Origin: Salinispora mooreana
GTDB lineage: Bacteria > Actinomycetota > Actinomycetes > Mycobacteriales > Micromonosporaceae
Length of the DNA: 64,000 nt
Reading direction: 5' to 3'
NCBI RefSeq assembly: GCF_000379065.1
Contig: NZ_KB900614.1
Span: forward strand, 4,265 to 68,264
Shown one piece after another: positions 51,263 to 60,775 of the stretch (its first letter is position 1; every line of letters begins with the position of its first letter). Below the pieces are notes generated by a model that made no database searches, was not told the DNA's origin, and saw nothing but the letters and a program-made list of their open reading frames with translations. A program made the position numbers and the translations under genes.

Positions 51263-54200
51263 GGACTTTCAGACCCTTCGAGTTTGGCGGGAAGATATCG
51301 ATCGTGGCACCGCCTGATCGAGAGGCTCCACGCCATTGGATTACGGTTCCGTCGGCCTGTCGGTAAACCTCAGGAATCTTCGGCCCGCGAGCCGGAAGCT
51401 GCTCGGCACCATTAGTCATCTGACCGAATAGGTCGCGTAGTTCATCTTCGCTACCGACAGTTCTGACATGTGATTGCTTGCCGGTCGGCAAGTTATCAAA
51501 ACTGCTCCTCCAGCAGCCGCCGGTGTTGTGTACGAGTACCGGCGTGTTGCCGGCTATCACATAGTACGTGTGGATGTTGGCGACGGTGAGATTGTAGGCC
51601 ATGCCGCGTTGGGTGGCGACCCAGTCGAGACCAACGACGGCGAGCGTCTGGCCGCCAGCGGTGTGGAGTAGGTCGCCGGGGTCCAGGTCCTGACTATCCT
51701 GCCACTGGCGGTCAGTTTCGTTCCAGAACGGGTGGTCCTCTGTTGTCGTGACGTCGCCGCCATCGACTCTGAGATCGACCAGTTGGTCCTCATGGACCCA
51801 GAGGTGTGTTACCTCGCGTGGGCCTTCTTTGCCGGTTTGGGGATCGGTGGCCCACACCAGGTCACCGACCTCGATGTCCTTGATCGGCTTGGTGCTCCCG
51901 TCAGCGAGTAGCACCTCGGTGTCGCCGGCAAAGCTCTTGCGGCCACCACAGCCTCGGAAAGGTTTACCCATGTAGCCGCCGCCACCGAGCTGACCCTCAC
52001 TATCCCAGCCATACCGAATAAAACCTTCCTGTATGGCCTGCTCAAAAGTGCCGTAAAGGGCCTCGTCGTACGCCGCGCCGAATTCACCGCCGAGAGCCCC
52101 TCGCATGACATCGAGAGCGCCATACGCCCACTGGTCCGCACAGTCCTCGACGTACACGTACGCACATGCGAGAGAACTTTCACAGTTGCTGGCACCACCG
52201 CGGGGATCATTGCAATAGCTGATGACCTCATTGATGATCACGTCTTCGCTTGGCCCAGCGGGAACCGGAACCCCGTTCAGATGCAGCGCACCGGATGAGT
52301 TCTTGGTGAATCGATAGATCCCATTTGTAGCGATCAGCCTATCGCCGCGCGAGGAAGGCGACGGCCCCTTGGGGAGCTTCGGCGCTTTCCCGGTTATTAC
52401 GGTTTTACCACCGTATTTGTAGGCACGACGGCCACTGCCGTGGATACCACCTTCTTCGAAGTACAGGCCGCTGGGGTCACTGAAGGTGGTGGGATTGTTA
52501 TTGGAGTAGGCGTATCCGTGCCATTGTTGAGGGTCGGCGAGGCCCATGATGGGGTCGATGCTGATGAAGCGGCCGAGGGTGGGGTCGTATTCTCTGGCGC
52601 CTAGGTGGGTAAGGCCGGTGGGGTCGGTGGTGCCGCCGACGTAGCCTTTGGTGCCGATCCAGGGGGTTGGTGGGGTGGTGCGGTCTTCGCCGTAGGGCAT
52701 GGTGCGGCGGCGTTGGGTGGTGAGGGTGTCGGCGTCGATTTGGATCTGGCTGGTGTTTTGGTGGTTGTTGATGGTCCAGGTGAGACCGCTGGCCTTGCGG
52801 ATGGCGTTGCCGTTGTAGTAGCGGGTGCCGTTGGCCTGGGTGCTGCCGGTGGGGAGTTCGAGTTCGGTGTCGCCGAGGTAGAGGGTGGTTTTGTCGGGCG
52901 CGTGGGTGATGAGCCGGTTGCCGGCGGCGTCGTAGATATAGCTGGTGGTGTCGTTGTTGGTGAGGGTGTCGAGGCGGCCTTCGGGGTTCCAGGTCAGGTT
53001 TTGGGTGTCGCCGGCGGGGGTGGTGCGGGTGAGGGTGTTGCCGGCGTCGTCGTAGGTGAACGCTCGGGTGGGGGTTTCGGCTTGGGGGCCGGTGACGGTG
53101 ATGGAGGCAACCTGGTGGGCGGTGGTGCCGTGGCTGGCGCCGACGTTGTAGGTCCAGGTGGTGTTGCCGGTGGTGTCGTTGTGGTCGGTTTGGGTGAGCC
53201 GGTTGCCGAGGTCGTCGAAGGTCCAGGAGCGGTGGTAGGGGTCAGCACCGCTGCGTTGTGGGTTGGTGCAGGTCGCCGTGTTCTGTGTCCAGGCCTGGGT
53301 GAGTCGGCGGAGTTGGTCGTAGGTGAAGCATTCGACTTGGTCGGTGATGCCGTCGGTTTGGCCGGCGATGGCGGTGATGTTGCCGGCTGGGTCGTAGGTG
53401 TAGTTGTTGGTGAACCGGCTGGTGAAGGTGCCGGGGGTGGCAGGGTCTTCGGTGGCCACGTCGTGGTTGTCGAGTCGACCGGTGCCGGTGTCGATGGTGT
53501 TGGTTTGCCGGATCTGGCTGCCTGGGTTGCCGTGCAGGGTGTGGTGAACGGGTCCGTGGAGGTAGTAGGCGGTTTCAGCGAGGTATGGGATGTCGGGTGA
53601 GCCGGCGATCTGGCCGGTGGTGGATTGGAGGTAGCCATTGGTGTCGTATTCGGTGGTGATGGTTTCCGCCGGGAGGCCTCCGATGCCCGGCAGGGTCTGC
53701 CGGACGGTCTTTCCGGCGAGGTCGTAGGCGGTGCTGCTGGTGTAGGTGCCGGCGAGGGCGCCTTCGGCGGTGGGGATGGTGATGTTGGTGCCGCTGGGTT
53801 GGTAGCGGTCGGTGTATCCGGTGACCGCGGTGGTGTAGGCGTTCCCGTTGTGCCAACGGGTGGTGGCCGTCGGCTGTCCCTTGGCGATGCTGTCGTAGAG
53901 GTAGCTGGTCAGGCGCTCACCGGTGTTGACGTCGCCGCTCCAGAGGGCTTGGGTGCGGGACATGCCGTCGTACTCGGTGGAGATCTTTTGGCCGCGGGCG
54001 TCGATCGTGTGAGCGACCCTACCGGCGGTGTCGTAGTGGGTGCTGCTGGCACCGGCGTCGGGGTCGGTCTTGCCGGTGAGGCGGCCGGCGAGGTCGTAGG
54101 TGTTGGTCCACGTGTTACCGGCAGGATCAACGAGGGCGGTGAGTTGGTTGAGCCGGTCGTAGGTGTAGGTGGTGCTCTGGTAGGCGTCCGGGTCGGAGGC

Positions 54201-57200
54201 CGAAGTGTATTGGTCTACGCGTGTGGTGTTGCCGCGCACGTCGTGGTGGCTGACGGTCTTGGTGCCTCCGGACGGCGGGACGACCATGGTGCGGTCGCCG
54301 TAGTAGGTGCTCGTCGTCTGCCGCCATCCGGCGCCGAGGTTCTTGTCCACCACGGTGGTGGGACGGTTGAGGTGGTCGTAGCTGGTCTCTTGGACTGCGG
54401 GGACGGTGGTGAGGTCGGGGTTGACCAGTCCGTTCCCGGCATCGGCACTGTTGTGGAACGGTTGGGTGGTGGCGGCGATGTTGCCGCGTGGGTCGTAGGT
54501 GGTGGCGGTGACGACCCGGCCGCCGTTCGGGCCGGGTTGTTGGTCTTCTCTGGCCCGGCCGAGCCCGTCGAGGTACTGGTAGGAGTTCAGGTAGACGGGG
54601 CTGCCGTCGTGCGACTGCAGCGTCTCGGTCTGGATCCGCGCGGCGGCGGTGGGTTGGCCGATGCCGCTGGAGGTGATGTGGTAGCCGAACCGTAGTGACG
54701 GCACCCCGGAGGACTTGGCCTGCCCGGGTAGATACACCTCGGCGAGACGACCGACCGGGTCGTAGAGCAGTTCGGTGACCTTACCGTTTTGGTCCGTGAT
54801 CTTGGATGGTTCGCCGGTGTGTCGGTTGATGAGCGTGGTGGTGGTGTGGTTGAACTCGCCACCGACGGTGCTGGTGATGCCGTTGTCCGGCCAGTTGATC
54901 GCGGGACTGTAGCTGGTGGTGGTGGTCAGCCCGGTGGCGTCGGTCGAGGTGACCACGCGTCCCATGTTGTCGTAGGTGCTACGGCCGCTGGATACGTAGC
55001 TGGTGGGGTCGTGGTAGGTGTGGACCTCGGCGACGTTGCCGTCGAACGGTTTCTGGGAGCCCTCGACGGTGTAGGAGTCGTAGAAGATGACGATACGGGA
55101 CAGCAGTGTGCCCGAGCCGCAGGTGTCACCGGACCAGGTTTCCACCCGTTCCGGGTAGTCGATCAGATACCAGGAACTCGGCTCGTCGCGCTGGGCGTAG
55201 GTGAACGAGGTGCAGGTGTTGTCGTCGACGCCGACCTGGTTGTACTGCTGCAGCCGTGTCGGCAGCCCGTATGTGGAGTCGTAGATGGTGCGCTGTGAGG
55301 TTTCCCGCCAACTGCCGTCGTCGAGGAGGACCCGGTGGTTTTCCAGACCCATGCGGACCTGGCGGGGATTCCACCAGCCGGGGCCGTCGAGGCTGCCTTG
55401 GATCTCATGGTCGTAGCGGGTGCTGGCGACCTCGGTGTAGCTGGCCTTGGCAGGGTTGGCGTTGTAGGCGGTCATGCGGTACTGCTGGGTTTGCAGAGCC
55501 AGTCCAGCTCGGGCGTAGTGGTCGTGGTAGGTGTTACCGGCCCAGTCGGTGATCTTGGTTTCCTTGATGCCGCCACCGCTGCCGGGATCGTAGAAGTCGT
55601 GGTACATGCCGCGGAAGTACTTCGACGTTGACACCGTGTATCTCGACGGGTCCGTGCCGGTGCCCTGAACGACGCGGACCTTGTCGTAGCCGGCGAACAG
55701 GTTCCACGTCTCGTGCTCGTTGGGAATCAGGGGGCTGCGCAGGTTCTTCCACGCCGGTGTGCCGACCGAGTAGTCGTACTGGGTGACCTGGTCCGGGGAA
55801 TCACCCACCTGATCCTTTACCACGACCTTCTTGACAAGGTACTTGTGGAAGATTCCGAAACCCGCCTCGGCGCCGGGTGGAGTATGGAAGATCGGATAGC
55901 AGTCCTGCGTGTTGACGTCCCAGTTGCCCACCTTGCCGTCGTGCCAGGTGTCGTAGCCCGACTTGTTCGACCCGCCCTGCGGACACGGTCGCTGCGTACC
56001 GTACGTGACCTCGGTGCGGCCGCCCAAACCGTTGCGGACCACGAGGAGCCGGGGCATCCGCATCGCCGACACGCCTAACCCAGCCTCGTCGTAGTCGACC
56101 CGACCATCACGGTAGTTCGGCTGTACCCCGTCGACGTAGTCGAAGTTCACCGGCGGCAGATCAACCTTGTTGGCGTCCAGACCGATCAATCCGACTGGAC
56201 GGATGTAGTCCAGGATGAACACCCGGTCGGTCAACCCAGTCGGGTTGACCACCTTGTAGCGCAGCTGCACCCGGCCGACGTTGTTCCACGCCCCCGAACC
56301 CGCGTTCCACTGATACGACGTGACCCGGTCCAGAATTCGGGTCGAGAAAAACGACTGGCTGTAGTTGCTGCACGAGGACGACCCACAGGAAAGGTCTGTC
56401 GGCACGTCCGGATATGACGACGGGCTCGACGATGTCGACGGACAGGACGGTGGAGTGTTGTTGAGCGGGTCCTCCTCGGCAGTGCGCTCCACGCACCGGC
56501 TCGCCCAGCTAAACACCGTCCGACCAACCGGAATCGCACCATCCTCGGTCGCGTTCTTCGCGTACAGCACCTCCGCCAGGTAGCCGCCACGGTCGTACTC
56601 CAGGATCGACCCGGTCAACGCCCGCTTGTAGTGGTTCGTTTCCCGCTTCCACACCAAAGTCGTGTCGTTTTCGTTGGGGTCCGAAACCCGGTCCAGGTTC
56701 CATCGCCACGGATCCCGACACGAACTCGGATACGAGCCATTACACGGCTCCCCCGCCTCGTCCCCCAGGAAGCTCATCTTCCATACCGAGTCCCGCTCAT
56801 GCCCGAACCGGTACTCCGTGCCGTCCTGCGTCCACACCTTCCAATAGCCGTCGTTCTCCGCGCCACCGGACAGGAACTCCACCCGCCAGCCCAGATCGTC
56901 AACGGTCTTCCACACCCCGCTCGTGGTCTTCACAAGCTTCGTCGACTGCCCCTGCAGCGAGATCGTCATCAACGCCGAGCCCTGGTCGTTGGTGTCGGAT
57001 TCACCATCATGGTCATCCGGCGACTCCCAGCACATCTCACTCGGATGCGCCGGACACGGTTTGTACTCCCGCTCGATGAACCCCGGCGAGAGAGTCCACC
57101 CCAACCCCACCGGACCAGACTGGTTGTTCGTCCCATGCGTCATCCCGTCCACCGACGACGAGTTGTAGGACACCTCCAACCCCAACGTCTGCCCGTACGG

Positions 57201-58148
57201 CAAAGACGGCTCCGGCAACGGGTACGAATACGAAAACGACCCCGCACTTTCGCCCACCTGCCACGAACCCGACTCCTTCAGATCCGTCGCCGTGTACGAC
57301 CCGGTTGACCCACCCGCAGCAGAAGCCACCACCGCGAATACACCCGCCGAGGCCACCGTTCTGTCCGCCGATAGACCCGCGAACTCGCCCGTGAACCTAC
57401 CGGGACCCCTCGGGTCACCACCAACGTCCACCACCGCCGTCAACGTCTCCGCGGCCGGATCGTTCACCGACGACACCCACTGCGGCTTCGCAGAACACGC
57501 CGCCACCTCGGGCAACGTCGCCGCGCACCCCGGCAACCGCACCAACGTCAACCGATCCGCGAACGACCCCCCGAACGCCTGCGCATATGCAGAGTAGTCA
57601 AGCTTCACCCGCACCGGGCCCGAGGCCGCTCCCCCGTCCGCACGGCGCAACGTGAACAGAGGACCCGCGCTGCCCAACTCCACCGACGCTGCCCGGTCAA
57701 ACCACCGCACGTGCACCGTGTCGACCTCGTCCACCGCCACGCCGCCATCCAAGACGCCAACACCGGCCGGCTCTTCGGCCCGCTCGACCGTCAGCCCGGC
57801 CCGCTCTTCGGCCCGCTCGACCGTCAGCCCGAACGCCTCCGAGTCGGCGGCGCCACCCTCCAGGTCAAGAACCGCTTCGCCCCCTGCCGGGAACTCCGCC
57901 GCCGGCAACGGCTCCGTCACCGCCTGCCGATCGTCCGGATCCGGCCCCTGATCCGCCTCCCGCACACCAACACCAGCCACCGAAACAGACCCATCCGGCG
58001 CGGCCACCGGGTCCGCCGCCACCGGCTCACCCAACTGCACCACCGGCAACAACCCCACCAGCACCGCCGCAGCCAAGCCCCCGACCCTCGCCCTGCCCAA
58101 CAAGCGAGAACGGTCAGCCCATCCACCCCGGCCACGGACAGCAAACAT
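51252..58148 (-). CDS. Secreted RHS polymorphic toxin with Hint domain
   Basis: This 2298-aa protein has a Sec-type signal (hydrophobic LAAAVLVGLLPVVQL, about 30-45), a beta-rich N-terminal part (SYPLPEPSLPYGQTLGLEVSYNSSS near 310), many YD repeats (about 1100-1800) forming the RHS cocoon, and the core YDPTLGRFISIDPI (near 1855). A Hint protease follows: Ser2072 (KSFAGDTEVL) serves as the first residue and VLVHN ends at Asn2208, before Thr2209. Self-cleavage there would free the last 90 residues, the toxin (HVRTVGSEDELRDLF and IQWRGASRSGGATIDI), of unassigned class. The immunity gene overlaps the end. GTG-free ATG 58148 is used. Confidence 0.93.
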   Translation of the reverse strand: MFAVRGRGGWADRSRLLGRARVGGLAAAVLVGLLPVVQLGEPVAADPVAAPDGSVSVAGVGVREADQGPDPDDRQAVTEPLPAAEFPAGGEAVLDLEGGAADSEAFGLTVERAEERAGLTVERAEEPAGVGVLDGGVAVDEVDTVHVRWFDRAASVELGSAGPLFTLRRADGGAASGPVRVKLDYSAYAQAFGGSFADRLTLVRLPGCAATLPEVAACSAKPQWVSSVNDPAAETLTAVVDVGGDPRGPGRFTGEFAGLSADRTVASAGVFAVVASAAGGSTGSYTATDLKESGSWQVGESAGSFSYSYPLPEPSLPYGQTLGLEVSYNSSSVDGMTHGTNNQSGPVGLGWTLSPGFIEREYKPCPAHPSEMCWESPDDHDGESDTNDQGSALMTISLQGQSTKLVKTTSGVWKTVDDLGWRVEFLSGGAENDGYWKVWTQDGTEYRFGHERDSVWKMSFLGDEAGEPCNGSYPSSCRDPWRWNLDRVSDPNENDTTLVWKRETNHYKRALTGSILEYDRGGYLAEVLYAKNATEDGAIPVGRTVFSWASRCVERTAEEDPLNNTPPSCPSTSSSPSSYPDVPTDLSCGSSSCSNYSQSFFSTRILDRVTSYQWNAGSGAWNNVGRVQLRYKVVNPTGLTDRVFILDYIRPVGLIGLDANKVDLPPVNFDYVDGVQPNYRDGRVDYDEAGLGVSAMRMPRLLVVRNGLGGRTEVTYGTQRPCPQGGSNKSGYDTWHDGKVGNWDVNTQDCYPIFHTPPGAEAGFGIFHKYLVKKVVVKDQVGDSPDQVTQYDYSVGTPAWKNLRSPLIPNEHETWNLFAGYDKVRVVQGTGTDPSRYTVSTSKYFRGMYHDFYDPGSGGGIKETKITDWAGNTYHDHYARAGLALQTQQYRMTAYNANPAKASYTEVASTRYDHEIQGSLDGPGWWNPRQVRMGLENHRVLLDDGSWRETSQRTIYDSTYGLPTRLQQYNQVGVDDNTCTSFTYAQRDEPSSWYLIDYPERVETWSGDTCGSGTLLSRIVIFYDSYTVEGSQKPFDGNVAEVHTYHDPTSYVSSGRSTYDNMGRVVTSTDATGLTTTTSYSPAINWPDNGITSTVGGEFNHTTTTLINRHTGEPSKITDQNGKVTELLYDPVGRLAEVYLPGQAKSSGVPSLRFGYHITSSGIGQPTAAARIQTETLQSHDGSPVYLNSYQYLDGLGRAREDQQPGPNGGRVVTATTYDPRGNIAATTQPFHNSADAGNGLVNPDLTTVPAVQETSYDHLNRPTTVVDKNLGAGWRQTTSTYYGDRTMVVPPSGGTKTVSHHDVRGNTTRVDQYTSASDPDAYQSTTYTYDRLNQLTALVDPAGNTWTNTYDLAGRLTGKTDPDAGASSTHYDTAGRVAHTIDARGQKISTEYDGMSRTQALWSGDVNTGERLTSYLYDSIAKGQPTATTRWHNGNAYTTAVTGYTDRYQPSGTNITIPTAEGALAGTYTSSTAYDLAGKTVRQTLPGIGGLPAETITTEYDTNGYLQSTTGQIAGSPDIPYLAETAYYLHGPVHHTLHGNPGSQIRQTNTIDTGTGRLDNHDVATEDPATPGTFTSRFTNNYTYDPAGNITAIAGQTDGITDQVECFTYDQLRRLTQAWTQNTATCTNPQRSGADPYHRSWTFDDLGNRLTQTDHNDTTGNTTWTYNVGASHGTTAHQVASITVTGPQAETPTRAFTYDDAGNTLTRTTPAGDTQNLTWNPEGRLDTLTNNDTTSYIYDAAGNRLITHAPDKTTLYLGDTELELPTGSTQANGTRYYNGNAIRKASGLTWTINNHQNTSQIQIDADTLTTQRRRTMPYGEDRTTPPTPWIGTKGYVGGTTDPTGLTHLGAREYDPTLGRFISIDPIMGLADPQQWHGYAYSNNNPTTFSDPSGLYFEEGGIHGSGRRAYKYGGKTVITGKAPKLPKGPSPSSRGDRLIATNGIYRFTKNSSGALHLNGVPVPAGPSEDVIINEVISYCNDPRGGASNCESSLACAYVYVEDCADQWAYGALDVMRGALGGEFGAAYDEALYGTFEQAIQEGFIRYGWDSEGQLGGGGYMGKPFRGCGGRKSFAGDTEVLLADGSTKPIKDIEVGDLVWATDPQTGKEGPREVTHLWVHEDQLVDLRVDGGDVTTTEDHPFWNETDRQWQDSQDLDPGDLLHTAGGQTLAVVGLDWVATQRGMAYNLTVANIHTYYVIAGNTPVLVHNTGGCWRSSFDNLPTGKQSHVRTVGSEDELRDLFGQMTNGAEQLPARGPKIPEVYRQADGTVIQWRGASRSGGATIDIFPPNSKGLKVHVE

Positions 58149-58158
58149 GGCAACCCCC

Positions 58159-58197
58159 GTGTCGACACTAAAGTGATCAACACTCTAAACATCCCGC
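58159..58197 (-). promoter_or_regulatory. Operator-like repeats upstream of the RHS gene
   Basis: On the minus strand TTTAGAGTGTTGATCAC is followed at once by TTTAGTGTCGACAC, an imperfect direct repeat, and the second unit contains the palindrome GTGTCGACAC (58159-58168). These lie 11-50 bp before the start codon, a place suited to control of the toxin gene. Confidence 0.45.
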
Positions 58198-58216
58198 CAA
58201 GGCAACATAAGACTAG

Positions 58217-58891
58217 GGTTCCACCGTCCGCCCAGAGCAGTGGGCCGAGTTCGGCCGCCTGCTGCGCCTGGCCGAACGGGCCCTCGACCTGGCCTCGCAC
58301 CTCACACCCGAGGACCCCACCCCGTGGGCGCACCGGCTACGAATCATGATCGACCGAAGCGCGCCCCGGGAAGACCTCGATGAGGTGTGGACGGAACTGA
58401 TCCGACGGGACCCCTGGAATCGAGATGGGCACGTTTACCGGCTGACCTCCCACTGCAGAAATTGGGGCGGCTCGCACCAGGCGATGTTCGACTTTGCGCG
58501 GTCGGTCGCCGCCACGGCCTCACCCGGATCGCCGCTCCACCTGCTGCCGGTGCGGGCCGCCTGCGAGTGGGCTCTCTGGGAACAAGATCGTGAATACAGT
58601 GGCACCGCCGAGGCAATCGGCCAACGATGGCGGCAGGACCCGACCATGCAGTCGGATCTGGACACCGCGCTGCACCGCTGGTTCCACCAGCCGGCCAGCC
58701 GACACGCCGAGTGGCTCGCGGACGTGAACTTCCTGGCCTACGGGCTGGCCCGTACCGGACGCGACGCCGACGCCGCGCCGGTCTTCGCCTCGATCGGCCG
58801 GTACATGACCCCCGTTCCCTGGGCCTGGTGGGACGACAAGAATTCCACCAACGCCTTCTTCCGCGCGCGCCGCCGAGCTCGCCGGGCTTGA
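58217..58891 (+). pseudogene. 5'-truncated hypothetical protein next to the RHS locus
   Basis: An open frame runs from after TAG 58214-58216. It reads EQWAEFGRLLRLAERALDLASHLTPEDPTPWAHRLRI before the first ATG (58346) and continues WNRDGHVYRLTSHCRNWGGSHQAMFDFARSVAA. The coding pattern is continuous across the ATG, but no start codon precedes it, so the real beginning has been lost. The break coincides with the RHS promoter region. The family resembles DUF4034-like helical-repeat proteins. Confidence 0.6.
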
Positions 58892-58909
58892 CCTGCCCCC
58901 CCCACACAG

Positions 58910-59134
58910 CTACGCCCAAGCCAGGAACCGGCGATACAGATCCGCGTTTCGGTGAACCTGCGACAGGTGCGCCTCGGCCTCCGCCATCAGCGCCGCAAGG
59001 TAGATGCGTAACGCGACGCGGTCGTCGTGGTATTCGGCCAGCAGGGTGCGGCGAGCAGCGGGGCAGGGCCACTCAGCCCGACAGGTGTCACAGCCCCACA
59101 AGGGCCGCATCGGCAGATGCCGCTCGTTCGCCAT
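58910..59134 (-). CDS. Small Cys-rich (CxxC-WPC) protein, last gene of a four-gene operon
   Basis: This 74-aa protein reads MANERHLPMRPLWGCDTCRAEWPCPAARRTLL, then VALRIYLAALMAEAEAHL and RRFLAWA. The CxxC-WPC set may bind a metal. A relative lies at 48665. Its ATG overlaps the stop of the gene before it as TGATG. Function unknown. Confidence 0.75.
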   Translation of the reverse strand: MANERHLPMRPLWGCDTCRAEWPCPAARRTLLAEYHDDRVALRIYLAALMAEAEAHLSQVHRNADLYRRFLAWA

Positions 59135-59274
59135 CAGGAGGCCCGGATTCGCGCCAACGCGGCGAGCAGGACCACGCGTAGCGCGTACTCATCAACCGTC
59201 GGCGGATAGCCGACCTGGGCTACACCGACCGCCCGGCCGACCGATGGCGGACGATTCACCGGCCGGGCGGTCAC
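59134..59274 (-). CDS. 46-aa hypothetical protein, third gene of the operon
   Basis: GTG 59274 overlaps the previous stop (GTGA), and the TGA overlaps the next ATG (TGATG). The peptide is VTARPVNRPPSVGRAVGVAQ then VGYPPTVDEYALRVVLLAAL and ARIRAS. The last half could form one amphipathic helix. No known family; the case rests on the overlaps. Confidence 0.65.
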   Translation of the reverse strand: MTARPVNRPPSVGRAVGVAQVGYPPTVDEYALRVVLLAALARIRAS

Positions 59275-59468
59275 CGCAGCGCCCCGATCACCATGGCAGC
59301 GACGACGATCACCACGATGAGGATGGCCACCGCCTTCTGCCTGGTGGTCGGTGGCGGGGTGTGCACCGACGGGGCGGCTCGCCGTACTCGATCACCATCG
59401 GCCAACGGCGGCGCCCCGTGCGGATCATGGTTGGCCCGCACCTCGGCAGGGTTGTTGTCGTCGGCCAT
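59271..59468 (-). CDS. 65-aa protein with C-terminal membrane helix, second gene of the operon
   Basis: ATG 59468 overlaps the previous stop (TGATG). The protein is polar (MADDNNPAEVRANHDPHGAPP, PSVHTPPPTTRQK) and ends in one transmembrane helix AVAILIVVIVVAAMVIGAL, so it is a tail-anchored type. Function unknown. Confidence 0.72.
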   Translation of the reverse strand: MADDNNPAEVRANHDPHGAPPLADGDRVRRAAPSVHTPPPTTRQKAVAILIVVIVVAAMVIGALR

Positions 59469-59692
59469 CACAGCCTCCGTAGCCCCGCCAGCACGGCCGC
59501 AAGCACGTCGTCGCTCGGGCGGGCCCGGCCGACACCAGCGCAGCCGACAACACTGCCGAGGAGCGGCCGTTGCTCCGAATCGACTCCGGTCACGACCGCG
59601 AGCTGACCGCTACTGGTCGAGCCAGGCGGCGCGGTTCGGCGTGCACGCTGCGGCAGCCGGTCGAGTGATTGGTATTCAGTAGCTGCTTTCAT
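59468..59692 (-). CDS. 74-aa hypothetical protein, first gene of the operon
   Basis: ATG 59692 follows AGGAG by 5 nt, the best ribosome site of the group. The peptide begins MKAATEYQSLDRLPQRARR and ends PSDDVLAAVLAGLRRL. No domain was recognised. Its stop overlaps the next ATG. The whole group is divergent from an XRE/DUF397 pair. Confidence 0.72.
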   Translation of the reverse strand: MKAATEYQSLDRLPQRARRTAPPGSTSSGQLAVVTGVDSEQRPLLGSVVGCAGVGRARPSDDVLAAVLAGLRRL

Positions 59693-59908
59693 GAGTGCTC
59701 CTGTTTGAAAGGCATACTGCGGTGCTTGCTCTACCCGGGCGGCGGCTTCCCCACTGCCCTGTAGCCCACGATCAGCGCAATCGATCTCGGATGCAATGTC
59801 TCGGACTAAGAACCTCTATGCAGGACGATGCTTTTAGGGAATGATGCGAATGCCATCTCATGACATGCCCCGCCAGCGCATCAGGATGAGACAGGGAGAC
59901 ACCCACCA

Positions 59909-60775
59909 ATGACCGACGTCGGATCGACAGTGCCGAGGCGGCAACTTGGCAGGCTGCTTCGACAGGCACGGGAACAGGCCAACATAGGGCTGGAAGCCGC
60001 TGCCGCTGATCTTGAATGGTCCCGCGCCAAGATGTATCGCATCGAGTCGGGGCAGGCGCCCATCCGCGTGTTGGACGTTGATCAAATGTGCCGGCTGTAT
60101 GGAACGTCAGCCGAGATGACGGAAGTCATGAAGAGCCTCGCCAAGGAGTCGAAGAGCAAGGGCTGGTATCACTCCTACGGCGAGGCGATCCCCCGCTGGT
60201 TCGAGCTGTATGTCGGATTGGAGTCAGCGGCCAGCCGGATCCGGACCTACGAGCATGCTGTCGTGCCAGGGCTGCTCCAGACGCCGACGTACGCCGAGCA
60301 GGCCATCCGCACCAGGCCGGACCTTCCTTCGGAGGAGGTGGCGAAGCTCGTGGAGTTACGCGCCGAGCGGCAGCGCCTGCTGCGCCGAAAGCGGCCCGCC
60401 GCCCCAATCCTGGACGTCGTCCTGGAAGAGGCGCTCCTACACAAGAACGTGCCCGGGATGCGTGCGCAGATCGAACGACTGCTCGACGCCAGCACGACCC
60501 CGAACATCTCCGTGCGGGTGATGCCCCTCGGCGGCAAGCTCAGCCAGGTGGTGACCTCGGGGAGCTTTGTCATCCTGGACTTCCCCAAAATCGGGCTACG
60601 CCCCGCCGAGCCGACCACGGTCTACAATGAGGGGCTGTCCGGCGCCCTCTACCTCGATCGCATAGCGGAGGTGCGAACGTACGCCGACGCCTGGAATTCG
60701 CTGACCGCACAGGCGCTGGACGCCGACGACTCCCGGAAAGCCCTACTCACGATCAAGGAGAAGTACTATGACTAG
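59909..60775 (+). CDS. XRE regulator with DUF5753 (Scr1 type)
   Basis: This 288-aa protein has an XRE HTH (about 12-70: LGRLLRQAREQANIGLEAAAADLEWSRAKMYRIESG) and a DUF5753 domain (RTYEHAVVPGLLQTPTYAEQAIR onward). Such Scr1-type regulators are paired with DUF397 proteins in actinomycetes and control differentiation or small-gene clusters. Its stop overlaps the DUF397 start by 8 bp. Confidence 0.93.
   Translation: MTDVGSTVPRRQLGRLLRQAREQANIGLEAAAADLEWSRAKMYRIESGQAPIRVLDVDQMCRLYGTSAEMTEVMKSLAKESKSKGWYHSYGEAIPRWFELYVGLESAASRIRTYEHAVVPGLLQTPTYAEQAIRTRPDLPSEEVAKLVELRAERQRLLRRKRPAAPILDVVLEEALLHKNVPGMRAQIERLLDASTTPNISVRVMPLGGKLSQVVTSGSFVILDFPKIGLRPAEPTTVYNEGLSGALYLDRIAEVRTYADAWNSLTAQALDADDSRKALLTIKEKYYD

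Noticed and set aside
52605..54695. Long Gly/Val-rich plus-strand frames inside the RHS gene
   Set aside because: They are antisense shadows of the YD repeats and have no ribosome sites or domains.
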